Assembly: GCF_001659705.1 (NCBI RefSeq)
Contig: NZ_CP015971.1
Span: 992,001-1,056,000, forward strand
DNA: 64,000 nt
Origin: Arachidicoccus sp. BS20
Lineage (GTDB): Bacteria > Bacteroidota > Bacteroidia > Chitinophagales > Chitinophagaceae
Reading direction: 5' to 3'
Within the stretch, counting starts at the first letter, position 1; each line of letters starts with the position of its first letter. The notes under the pieces are model-generated. The model was not told the DNA's origin, did no database searches, and worked only from the letters and a program-made list of their open reading frames with translations. A program made the translations under genes and the position numbers. This document shows, piece after piece, positions 17,470-26,700 of this stretch.

Positions 17470-18846
17470 ATGGCTAAAACAAAAACAGCATTTTTTTGCA
17501 GCAACTGCGGATATGAAAGCCCAAAATGGTTGGGTAAATGTCCGTCGTGCAACGAGTGGAATACATTTGTTGAAGAAGTGATTGACAGAGGCAGCGACAA
17601 AACTTCAGTGTGGAAAAACTATAATAAAAGTTCATCGGAAAAAGAAAACCGCATTGTATCGTTAGGCGAAATAAACGTGCATGAAGAAAAAAGAATTTTA
17701 ACCAAAGATGCGGAAATCAACCGCGTGCTTGGCGGCGGCATTGTGCATGGAAGCATCGTACTTGTGGCGGGCGAACCGGGCATCGGGAAGAGTACATTGT
17801 TTTTGCAAACAGGTTTACAACTCAATCAACTCACGACTTTATATGTGAGCGGCGAAGAAAGCGAGCAACAAATCAAAATGCGTGCGGCAAGGCTCGGTAT
17901 TCAGAACGAAAATTTTTATTTGCTTACCGAAACTTCCACGCAAATTATTTTTAAAGAAATAAAAAAGCTCAAACCGCAGCTTGTAATTGTAGATAGTGTG
18001 CAGACCTTGCATTCCGAAATTATAGATGCTTCGCCCGGAAGCATTTCGCAAATTCGTGAGTGCGCCGCAGAATTTCAGCGTTTCGCCAAAGAGACCGACA
18101 CGCCGGTATTTTTGATTGGTCATATCACGAAAGACGGCAACATTGCGGGACCTAAAATTTTGGAACACATGGTGGATACAGTATTGCAATTTGAAGGCGA
18201 CAGGCATTATACTTACCGCATTTTGCGCACGCTGAAAAATCGTTTTGGCAGCACCGCAGAACTCGGTATTTATGAAATGTCCAATGAGGGAATGCGTGCC
18301 GTAAACAATCCGTCAGAAATATTGATTTCGCAAAAAGAAGACAATCTTAGCGGTAGCGCCATTGCCGCAAGCATGGAAGGAATGCGACCACTATTGATTG
18401 AAGTGCAAGCACTCGTAACGCAAAGTGTGTACGGCACACCGCAACGCACCGTGAGCGGATTTGATTTGCGAAGATTGCAATTGTTGCTGGCAGTTCTTGA
18501 AAAGCGCGGCGGATTTTTATTCGGTATGAAAGATGTGTTCATTAACATTGCGGGCGGTTTGAAAGTCGAAGACCCGTCGATTGATTTGGCGATTATAGCA
18601 GCGCTTCTCTCCTCTTACGAAGACATTCCTTTGCCGCAACAAATCTGTTTCGCCGGCGAAGTTGGTTTAAACGGCGAAATACGTGCTGTGAATAGAATTG
18701 AACAACGCATTGCCGAAGCGGAAAAACTGGGGTTTGAAAAAATCATTGTTTCGCGATACAACAAAAAAGGCTTTAATGCACAACATTTTAAAATAGAAAT
18801 TATCTCTTTGGGCAAAGTGGAAGAACTGTATAAATATCTTTTTTAA
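17470..18846 (+). CDS. radA: DNA repair ATPase RadA
   Basis: RecA-related ATPase that processes recombination intermediates by promoting branch migration. It has 458 residues. The zinc finger is formed by C10, C13, C24 and C27, the Walker A loop GEPGIGKST is at 101-109, and the RadA signature KNRFGS falls near residue 257. The C-terminal Lon-protease-like domain contains FINIAGGLKVEDPSIDLAI and GEVGLNGEIR. The order finger, ATPase, Lon-like domain is complete. Confidence 0.97.
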   Translation: MAKTKTAFFCSNCGYESPKWLGKCPSCNEWNTFVEEVIDRGSDKTSVWKNYNKSSSEKENRIVSLGEINVHEEKRILTKDAEINRVLGGGIVHGSIVLVAGEPGIGKSTLFLQTGLQLNQLTTLYVSGEESEQQIKMRAARLGIQNENFYLLTETSTQIIFKEIKKLKPQLVIVDSVQTLHSEIIDASPGSISQIRECAAEFQRFAKETDTPVFLIGHITKDGNIAGPKILEHMVDTVLQFEGDRHYTYRILRTLKNRFGSTAELGIYEMSNEGMRAVNNPSEILISQKEDNLSGSAIAASMEGMRPLLIEVQALVTQSVYGTPQRTVSGFDLRRLQLLLAVLEKRGGFLFGMKDVFINIAGGLKVEDPSIDLAIIAALLSSYEDIPLPQQICFAGEVGLNGEIRAVNRIEQRIAEAEKLGFEKIIVSRYNKKGFNAQHFKIEIISLGKVEELYKYLF

Positions 18847-18923
18847 ATGAAATAGTTTAAAATAATAAAACTTATAGTACTTTAGCCCGTCATTTTTTTG
18901 AAACAAACTATCAATAATTATTT

Positions 18924-20345
18924 ATGGCTAATCAGCAGAAGAGTTATGGCAGTGCAATGGCAACGCTAATAACTGTTTTTTTCTTTTGGGGTTTTGTGGC
19001 AGCGAGCAATGGTATTTTTATACCTTTTTGTAAGGCGCATTTCAATCTTACTCAATTCGAGTCCCAACTCATTGATTTTACTTTTTACGGTGGTTATTTT
19101 ATCGGGTCTTTGATATTGTATATTGCCTCACAGGTATCCAAAGTTGATATACTTAACAAAATCGGTTTTAAGATGGGCATTGTATATGGATTGCTCATTT
19201 CGGTTGTAGGTGCGTTGGCTATGATTCCATCGGTAAAGTCGGGAGAATTTGGTTTAATTTTATTATCGTTTTTCATTATTGCCATTGGCTTTTCGTTGCA
19301 ACAAACGGCTGCGAACCCGTTTGCAGTCGTATTGGGCACGCCTGAAACCGGAGCGCACAGACTGAATCTTGCAGGTGGAGTCAATTCACTTGGAACCTTG
19401 CTTGGTCCGGTAATTGTGAGCGTTATTTTATTCGGTTCTGTCGGTAGCGGAACAAGTAATGTTTCTATCACTTCCATTAATAATTTATACTTACTGCTTG
19501 CAGGCGTATTTTTTGCCGTAGCCATATTTTTCTGGATTTCCAACCTGCCAAAAGTTACCAGCGATGAAAAATTTGAAGGCGGACTTGGTGCATTGAAATA
19601 TCCGCAATTGGTTTTGGGCATGGTTGCTATTTTCGTCTATGTAGGCTGTGAAGTAACCATTCAAAGCAATATGGGAGCATTGCTGGAGAGTAAAGAATTT
19701 GGCGGTCTTAATCCCGCTCAGATTTCGCCTTACATTTCATTGTATTGGGGCAGTTTGATGATTGGTCGCTGGACAGGTGCTATCAGCGCATTTAAGACTT
19801 CAAAAATTCTAAGAAATATTTTAACCATTGTTGTTCCTTATGTTGCGTTTGGTATTATACTTTTGGTTAATCATTTACAGGGAACACCTGTTGATGAGTT
19901 CTATATTTATGCAGTATGTATTGCCATTTTGGTAGGCGGATTTTTTATCGGCAATGAAAAGCCTGTTTTGAACCTGGTCATATTTGGAATTGTAGGCATT
20001 CTTGCAATGGCAATCGGCTTATTAACCGTAGGAGAAGTTGGTCGCCTGGCATTTATTAGCGGAGGTTTGGCTTGCTCCATTATGTGGCCCAGCATTTTCG
20101 CATTGGCAATTACAGGCTTGGGAAAATACACTAGTCAGGGTTCTGCATTTTTAATTATGATGATTTTGGGCGGGTCTATTATTCCGCCGTTACAAGGTAA
20201 AATAGCAGACCTTTCCAATATTCATATATCATACATTGTTCCTTTGATAGGATTTGCCTACCTTGTATTCTTTGCAGTACGTGTAGGAAAAATATTGGAA
20301 AAACAAGGAATAGATGTGGACCACACAAAAGCATCCGGACATTAA
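18924..20345 (+). CDS. FucP/GlcP-type sugar:H+ symporter (MFS)
   Basis: Inner-membrane sugar importer of the major facilitator superfamily, 473 residues and 12 predicted helices. Signature stretches of the FucP group are visible: GFVAASNGIFIPF in helix 1, QQTAANPFAVVLG in helix 4 and GGVNSLGTLLGP in helix 5. Its stop lies 43 bp before a ROK sugar kinase, which in turn precedes a GH92 alpha-mannosidase, so glucose or mannose is the likely cargo. That inference rests on neighbours only. Confidence 0.9.
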   Translation: MANQQKSYGSAMATLITVFFFWGFVAASNGIFIPFCKAHFNLTQFESQLIDFTFYGGYFIGSLILYIASQVSKVDILNKIGFKMGIVYGLLISVVGALAMIPSVKSGEFGLILLSFFIIAIGFSLQQTAANPFAVVLGTPETGAHRLNLAGGVNSLGTLLGPVIVSVILFGSVGSGTSNVSITSINNLYLLLAGVFFAVAIFFWISNLPKVTSDEKFEGGLGALKYPQLVLGMVAIFVYVGCEVTIQSNMGALLESKEFGGLNPAQISPYISLYWGSLMIGRWTGAISAFKTSKILRNILTIVVPYVAFGIILLVNHLQGTPVDEFYIYAVCIAILVGGFFIGNEKPVLNLVIFGIVGILAMAIGLLTVGEVGRLAFISGGLACSIMWPSIFALAITGLGKYTSQGSAFLIMMILGGSIIPPLQGKIADLSNIHISYIVPLIGFAYLVFFAVRVGKILEKQGIDVDHTKASGH

Positions 20346-20346
20346 T

Positions 20347-20354
20347 TAACTTTG
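20347..20354 (+). promoter_or_regulatory. -7 box upstream of the ROK kinase
   Basis: TAACTTTG begins 2 nt after the porter stop and lies 34 nt before the kinase ATG, so the kinase may be transcribed from its own start as well as from the porter promoter. Confidence 0.4.
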
Positions 20355-20388
20355 CAAAAAATAAAACACTAAATACTTACAAAAAAAT

Positions 20389-21366
20389 ATGTTATCAGTT
20401 CCTGTTTCTCAGCAAATGGCTATCGGTATTGACATTGGCGGCACCAATACCGTGTTTGGAATCGTTGACCATAGAGGCGAAATAAGCTACCGTGGCGCCA
20501 TATCCACAAAAAAACACGATAAATTTGAAGACTACATAGATGAATTGTACGAAGCAATTTTACCTGCAATCAATCAGTTCGGTATAGATAAACTTATCAG
20601 AGGTATCGGCATAGGTGCACCTAACGGAAATTTTTACACGGGCAAAATAGAATACGCACCCAACCTTCCATGGAAAGGAGAAATTGCACTGGCAGAAATT
20701 ATTCAGGCAAAATTTAACCTGCCGGCGGCTTTGACCAACGATGCAAACGCAGCAGCCGTGGGCGAAATGACTTACGGTGCAGCAAAAGGCATGAAAGATT
20801 TCATCATGATTACTTTGGGAACCGGAGTTGGCAGCGGAATCGTTGTAAACGGCGAATTGGTTTATGGGCACGATGGATTTGCCGGCGAGCTTGGACATAC
20901 TATCATTGTTCCGGGAGGACGCAAACACTGGTCAACAGGCGTTCACGGCTCATTGGAAACATACACTTCGGCTACAGGCGTTACGTTGACAGCTATTGAA
21001 TTACTTGAAAAATACAAAGACAAGCCAAGTATTTTACGTAATTACGATACAGATGAAATCGACAGTCGTTTAATTTACGACTGCGCTATTCAGGGCGATG
21101 AAATCGCAAAAGAAACCTATTATTTCACAGGAGAAATTTTAGGGAAAGCGCTGGCAAATTTCGTGATGTTTTCTTCTCCCGAAGCGATTATTTTATTCGG
21201 TGGATTATGTAAGGCGGGAAGCCTTCTTTTTCAACCGACCAAAAAGCACATGGAAGAAAATTTGTTGCCTATTTTTCAAAACAAAGTTCAAATCATACCA
21301 AGCGAATTAAAAGAATCTGACGCAGCTATTCTTGGTGCGAGCGCATTGGTTTGGGAATTAAAATAA
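20389..21366 (+). CDS. ROK-family sugar kinase (glucokinase/mannokinase-like)
   Basis: Cytoplasmic ATP-dependent hexose kinase of 325 residues. The N-terminal phosphate loop IGIDIGGTNT, the catalytic region LTNDANAAAVGE (Asp in TNDAN), LGTGVGSGIV and GELGHTIIV are all present. The usual ROK zinc site (CxCGxxGCxE) is not: this protein reads GGRKHWSTGVHGSLE, with none of the three cysteines, although the GH histidine remains. It is flanked by a sugar importer and a GH92 alpha-mannosidase, which suggests that it phosphorylates glucose or mannose. Confidence 0.9.
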   Translation: MLSVPVSQQMAIGIDIGGTNTVFGIVDHRGEISYRGAISTKKHDKFEDYIDELYEAILPAINQFGIDKLIRGIGIGAPNGNFYTGKIEYAPNLPWKGEIALAEIIQAKFNLPAALTNDANAAAVGEMTYGAAKGMKDFIMITLGTGVGSGIVVNGELVYGHDGFAGELGHTIIVPGGRKHWSTGVHGSLETYTSATGVTLTAIELLEKYKDKPSILRNYDTDEIDSRLIYDCAIQGDEIAKETYYFTGEILGKALANFVMFSSPEAIILFGGLCKAGSLLFQPTKKHMEENLLPIFQNKVQIIPSELKESDAAILGASALVWELK

Positions 21367-21368
21367 AT

Positions 21369-21376
21369 TATCTTTG
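21369..21376 (+). promoter_or_regulatory. Candidate -7 box upstream of the GH92 gene and its leader hairpin
   Basis: TATCTTTG starts 2 nt after the kinase stop. A strong hairpin lies between this box and the GH92 ATG at 21448. Confidence 0.4.
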
Positions 21377-21388
21377 ACAACGAGATTC

Positions 21389-21434
21389 AACCACAATTAC
21401 GCAGATATAAATACTGCGTAATTGTGGTTTTTCT
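21389..21434 (+). terminator. Intrinsic terminator between kinase and GH92 genes
   Basis: AACCACAATTACGCAG (21389-21404) and CTGCGTAATTGTGGTT (21414-21429) form a perfect 16-bp stem with a 9-nt loop and a short T-rich tail. It should end the porter-kinase transcript. Because a candidate promoter lies upstream of it, it could also act in the GH92 leader. Confidence 0.75.
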
Positions 21435-21447
21435 TTAAAAATTTTGT

Positions 21448-23661
21448 ATGAAAAAAATATCATTAGCCCTGATTTTTGCAGGCTTCGGCGCAACTGCAAG
21501 TTTTGGGCAACACAACAACAACGATATTTTACAATATGTGAATCCATTGATTGGCTCAGCGGCACATGGTCATGTGTTTGTAGGTGCAAATGTGCCTTTT
21601 GGCGCAGTGCAGGTTGGTCCTACGAATTTTACACGAGGTTGGGACTGGTGTTCAGGTTATCATTATTCCGATAGTGTAATGGTAGGTTTTTCGCAACTGC
21701 ATTTAAGCGGCACGGGCATCGGCGATTTAGGCGATGTATTGATGATGCCGTACGAAGGTGCTGTCAAAACCAATCCGCATGAATATGCCGACATTTATTC
21801 CCACAATGATGAAAAAGTTTCTCCGGGATTTTACTACGTAAAACTAAAAAAATCAGGCATAAAAGTAGAACTTAGTTCAAGCAAACGGGTTGCATTTCAC
21901 AAATACATTTTTCCCGCACAAGACTCCGCACGTGTAATTGTAGATTTACAGCAAGGTATTGGCTGGGATTCGGCTACACACACTTTTATAAAAATACTGG
22001 ATAAAAATACGATTATCGGCTATCGTTTTTCAACGGGTTGGGCTGCCGACCAACGCTTGTGGTTTGCAATTAAAACGTCGAAACCTATTGTATCATTTGC
22101 CGCGTTCAGTCATGGAAATTTTATCTCTAATGATTCTCTCGCTTCCAATGATGTGAAAGGTATTTTATCTTTTGGAAAAGATGTTGGCGAAGTCGATTTC
22201 AAAGTCGGCATTTCTCCCGTAAGTCCGGAAAATGCTTTGGCAAATATCCGGGCAGAAATTCCCGGTTGGGATTTCGATAAAGTTGTAGAGAATGCACAAA
22301 ACGAATGGCGAAAAGCCTTGTCAATAGTGCATCTTGAGTCCAATGATGCTGCGAAGAAAACAACTTTTTACACGGCTTTATACCACACAATGATTGACCC
22401 CGTTTTGTTCAATGATGCAGACGGCTCATACCGCGGCACAGACAAAAAAGTGTATGCGCACGCAGCTTTTAACAACTATTCGGTATTCTCTTTGTGGGAT
22501 ACTTACCGCGCGTTAAATCCCTTGATGACTGTATTGCATCCCGAAGTCGTAAACGATTTTGTAAACTCAATGCTCGCTATTTATCAGCAGCAAGGCAAAT
22601 TACCAATATGGCATTTAATGGGCAATGAAACAGATTGCATGGTTGGCTACAGCGCAGTTCCGGTAATTGCCGATGCCATTTTAAAAGGTTTTAAAGGCTT
22701 TGATGTGAAGCTTGCATTTAAAGCGATGAAAGCATCTGCCAACAGGGACGATTACGGACTAAAATATTTAAAAGAACTTGGATATATTCCTTCGGATAAA
22801 GAAAATGAATCTGTTTCCAAAGCGCTGGAATACGCTGTAGATGACGGCTCGATTGCTTTGGTGGCAAAATATTTAAACAAGCAAGCCGATTACGAACTAT
22901 ACAAAAAGCGCTCTGAGTATTATAAAAAATATTTCGATACCAAAACACAATTCATGCGCGGCATTTTATCCAATGGACAATTCCATGAACCGTTCAATCC
23001 TTTCCAATCAGTTCATACCAAAAGCGATTATACCGAAGGTAATGCGTGGCAATATATTTGGCTCGCTCCGCAGGACGTACATGGCTTGATAAAATTATTT
23101 GGCAGTGATGCATCGTTTATAAAAAAATTAGACAGTCTGTTTGTCGTTACCGGCGATTTAGGAGCGAATGCTTCGCCCGATATTTCCGGCTTGATTGGAA
23201 TGTATGCTCAAGGCGACGAACCCGAACATCATGTTCCGTATTTGTACGCTTTCGCGGGACAACAATGGAAAACCGCTGAGAAAGTACATGAAATTTCTAC
23301 AAAGTTTTATACTGATAAAATCGACGGTTTGTGCGGCAATGACGACTGCGGACAAATGAGTGCTTGGTATGTAATTTCCTCTTTGGGATTCTACCAGGTA
23401 AATCCGTCGAATGGCATTTTTGTATTCGGTACACCGGCTTTCGATAAAGCATCGATAGAAGTTAATGGAAAACGATTTACTGTAAAGGCAGACAACCTTT
23501 CTGACAGCAATATTTATATTCAATCTGTACAACTGAACGGGGAAAATTATTCCAAATCATACATTACATACAAAGATATTATGAACGGCGGTACATTAGA
23601 ATTTACAATGGGTTCTACACCTAATAAAAACTTTGGTACAGCAAATACTGATAGACCATGA
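21448..23661 (+). CDS. GH92 family alpha-mannosidase, secreted
   Basis: Exo-acting, calcium-dependent alpha-mannosidase family of 737 residues with a signal peptide (about 1-20). The N-terminal beta domain starts with NPLIGSAAHGHVFVGA and FGAVQVGP and contains SGYHYSD and FSQLHLSGTG. The catalytic (alpha/alpha)6 domain shows EGNAWQYIWLAPQD and the family hallmark GNDDCGQMSAWYV near residue 630. It is exported, so it should act in the periplasm or outside. With the porter and ROK kinase upstream it forms a short mannose-release and use block. No SusC/SusD genes are close. Confidence 0.93.
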   Translation: MKKISLALIFAGFGATASFGQHNNNDILQYVNPLIGSAAHGHVFVGANVPFGAVQVGPTNFTRGWDWCSGYHYSDSVMVGFSQLHLSGTGIGDLGDVLMMPYEGAVKTNPHEYADIYSHNDEKVSPGFYYVKLKKSGIKVELSSSKRVAFHKYIFPAQDSARVIVDLQQGIGWDSATHTFIKILDKNTIIGYRFSTGWAADQRLWFAIKTSKPIVSFAAFSHGNFISNDSLASNDVKGILSFGKDVGEVDFKVGISPVSPENALANIRAEIPGWDFDKVVENAQNEWRKALSIVHLESNDAAKKTTFYTALYHTMIDPVLFNDADGSYRGTDKKVYAHAAFNNYSVFSLWDTYRALNPLMTVLHPEVVNDFVNSMLAIYQQQGKLPIWHLMGNETDCMVGYSAVPVIADAILKGFKGFDVKLAFKAMKASANRDDYGLKYLKELGYIPSDKENESVSKALEYAVDDGSIALVAKYLNKQADYELYKKRSEYYKKYFDTKTQFMRGILSNGQFHEPFNPFQSVHTKSDYTEGNAWQYIWLAPQDVHGLIKLFGSDASFIKKLDSLFVVTGDLGANASPDISGLIGMYAQGDEPEHHVPYLYAFAGQQWKTAEKVHEISTKFYTDKIDGLCGNDDCGQMSAWYVISSLGFYQVNPSNGIFVFGTPAFDKASIEVNGKRFTVKADNLSDSNIYIQSVQLNGENYSKSYITYKDIMNGGTLEFTMGSTPNKNFGTANTDRP

Positions 23662-23707
23662 GTTTATTTGTAAGATTGAGGAACACATAAAACATTTCAA
23701 TACAAAA

Positions 23708-23744
23708 AGAGAGTGATTTTAATACAATAAATCACTCTTTTTTT
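23708..23744 (+). terminator. Intrinsic terminator after GH92
   Basis: GAGTGAT (23711-23717) pairs with ATCACTC (23731-23737), extended by A/T pairs on both sides, and is followed by seven T residues. Confidence 0.85.
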
Positions 23745-23776
23745 GTGTTAATAATTGTCATACAACCTCAATCAAT

Positions 23777-26700
23777 ATGAAAAAGTTTAAAAAGGCATGT
23801 CATTACTCTGCTCTTTTAATGAGTTTACTATTTTTCACTACTCTTTCTTTACGCGCACAGCAGTATAATAATGAGTGGATAGTTTACGGTCAAAGTTACT
23901 ATAAGTTCAAGCTGTTGTCTGATGGTCTTTACCGTATCACGGGGGCATCGTTGTCGGCGGCAGGCTTGGGCAGTGTCAGCGGTTCTCAGTTGCAGCTTTG
24001 GCACAACGGCAGGCAGGTAGCCTTGTATGTCAGCAACAGCGGCACTTTCGGCAGTTCGGATTACATAGAGTTCTGGGGCATGCACAATGACGGTTCAACG
24101 GACTCTGCGCTGTTCAAGCGTCCTGCCGACCAAATCAACAAAGCCAAAAGCCTGGAGACCGACAGTGCAGCCTACTTTCTGACGCTCAATACCAACACTT
24201 CGCAAAACCTGCGCTATACCGATAACGGTGTTTTATCCATTCCTCCGGATGTCCGGCCCGAAGCCTATTTCATGTACACCGTTCAAAACAACCTGAGCGG
24301 CAACTTCAACCAGGGTCCGGCAAAAGACTACAGCGGCGATTACGTGTACCTCTCCGACTACCAATACAAAACCTTCGGTGCGCTGCTCACGCCGGGCACC
24401 ACGGTGGCAAGCGCATTTACCAACTTACATCCCTATACCTCAGGCAGCGTTACGTCCAGCCTTTCGGTGGGTATTGCCGGTTCTTCTTCCACAGGCACGA
24501 ACCGTTTGGTCAGCGTGAGCGGCAGCACCGGCGGCACGCTGATAAACGGCGCTTCCTTAGGCGCCTTTGAAGGCAAAATACTGACGGCGGATGACTTCCG
24601 GATAACCGGCAACTTTACGGCTACCGTCAGCGAGACCAACAGCAACAGCTCCGGCGACCGGGCAACCGTCAGCTTTGTGTCCTTAACCTATCCCAGAACA
24701 TTTGACTTCGGGGGACAATCCTCTTTCGCTTTTTCCCTGCCCGCATCCGCACAGCAACGCGTGCTGCAGATAACCGATTTCAATGCCAACGGCAGTACGC
24801 CCGTTCTGTATGATTTAACGAATAACCGGAGATATACGGCAAATGTCAGCGGCGGCACTTATTCCTTTGTCATTCCGGCAACCGCCGCTGCCGATTTTGC
24901 ATTGGCAGGACAGGCAGCCGCATCTTACACCGGTATAACGGGTACAGAGATTCGCCGCCGGGATTTTGCCGACCCTGCCGGCAGCGCTAACCAGGGCAAC
25001 TACCTGATTATCTACAATAAAGTATTACAAAACGGTGCACAGGCATACCAACAGTACCGCGCATCCTCTGCCGGCGGAAGCTTCAATGCCAGACTCTATG
25101 AGATAGAAGATTTGGAAGACGAGTTCGCCTTCGGCATACACGGGCATCCGCTAAGTATTAAAAACTTCCTGCGCTATGCCAGAAGCCGGTTTGCACAAAG
25201 CCCGGAATATGTGCTGCTGCTGGGACGAGGATTAACCTTCAACAATACGTATGGCACCAATGGCGCCAATGCCGATTACCGGTCGCAGGCACTGCTCCCA
25301 ACCTACGGGTGGCCCGCATCCGACATCCTTTTAGCCTCCGACAATTTTGTACCCGTTGCCGCTACACCCGTCGGCAGGGTATCGGCAATAAGCTCCGAAG
25401 AAGTCAACACCTATCTTGACAAGGTTAAAGCTTATGAGCAGGAACAGCAAAATAATGACAATACTATCGACAATAATTTTTGGAAAAAAAATATTGCATT
25501 TATTTCCGGGGGAAGCTCTGCTTCCGAAGAATCCCAGTTCGGCGGCTACCTGAACAGCTATGAAAAAATCATGAGCGATACATTATACGGCGGCAGGGGG
25601 TATTACTTCAGCAACCAGTCGTCTTCCTTTACAACCACGTCCAGTGATTTCTTAAACAGCCTGTTTGCCTCCGGCATGAGCCTGCTCAGCTATTACGGGC
25701 ACGGTGCCAGCACCACGATAGGCTACGCCCAGCTCAGCGACCCGTCTGCTTTTAACAATAACGGCAAATATCCTGTTATATTTACCAGCGGTTGCGACGT
25801 CGGCAACTGTTTCGATTATATGGGCGGCAGAAGCAACACTGTCAACAATATTACCGAACGGTATCTGTTTACCAAAGATAAAGGGAGCGTCGCTTTTGTG
25901 GCACAAACTTATTTAGGCATTACCAATATCCTGGATCTTTACAACAGGACTTTGTACAAGCACCTGGCTGTTACTGATTATTCCCGGCCGGTTATCAACA
26001 GCATGATAGCGGGGGAACAACTCATGGTTGACCCGAGTTCGCTGCCCGGCAGGGACAGCATCAGTCTGTATGCCAATGCAGCACAAACCTGTTTTTTGGG
26101 CGACCCCGCCATTTCACTGTTCGGAGCAGCCAAGCCCGATTTTGCCGTAGATGCCGCGCATATCATTGCCCCGCAATCGGTGTCGGCAACTGCCGCCGGC
26201 TTTCATATAAAAGCCTATTTGTATAACTTAGGCAAAGCTGCCGGGGACTCCGTAATGTTGCAGGTACAAAGAAAACTGCCTTCGGGAACAATACAAACCC
26301 TGTTGTCCAAAAACATTCCTTCGGTAAAAAATATAGATTCGGTGGAGCTGGATGTAACACTTAACCCGGCTACAGATGCCGGCAGCAACAGCATCATCGT
26401 AACCATTGACGGCAATGCACGCTATGATGAGCTAAGTACTGCCAACAACACCGCGACGGCAACCGTTTTTGTCTATTCCAACGGGCTGACGCCTGCTTAT
26501 CCTTACGATTATTCCATCATTCATAATCCGACCGCTCATCTCATTGCTTCCACCTCCGACGCATTGGCTGCCGCAACCGATTATGTGATGGAACTGGATA
26601 CCACATCTTTATTCAATTCTACATTCAAAATAACAAAAACGGTACACTCTGCAGGAGGAGCCATCGATTTTGACCCCGGAATCAGCTACAGCGATAGTAC

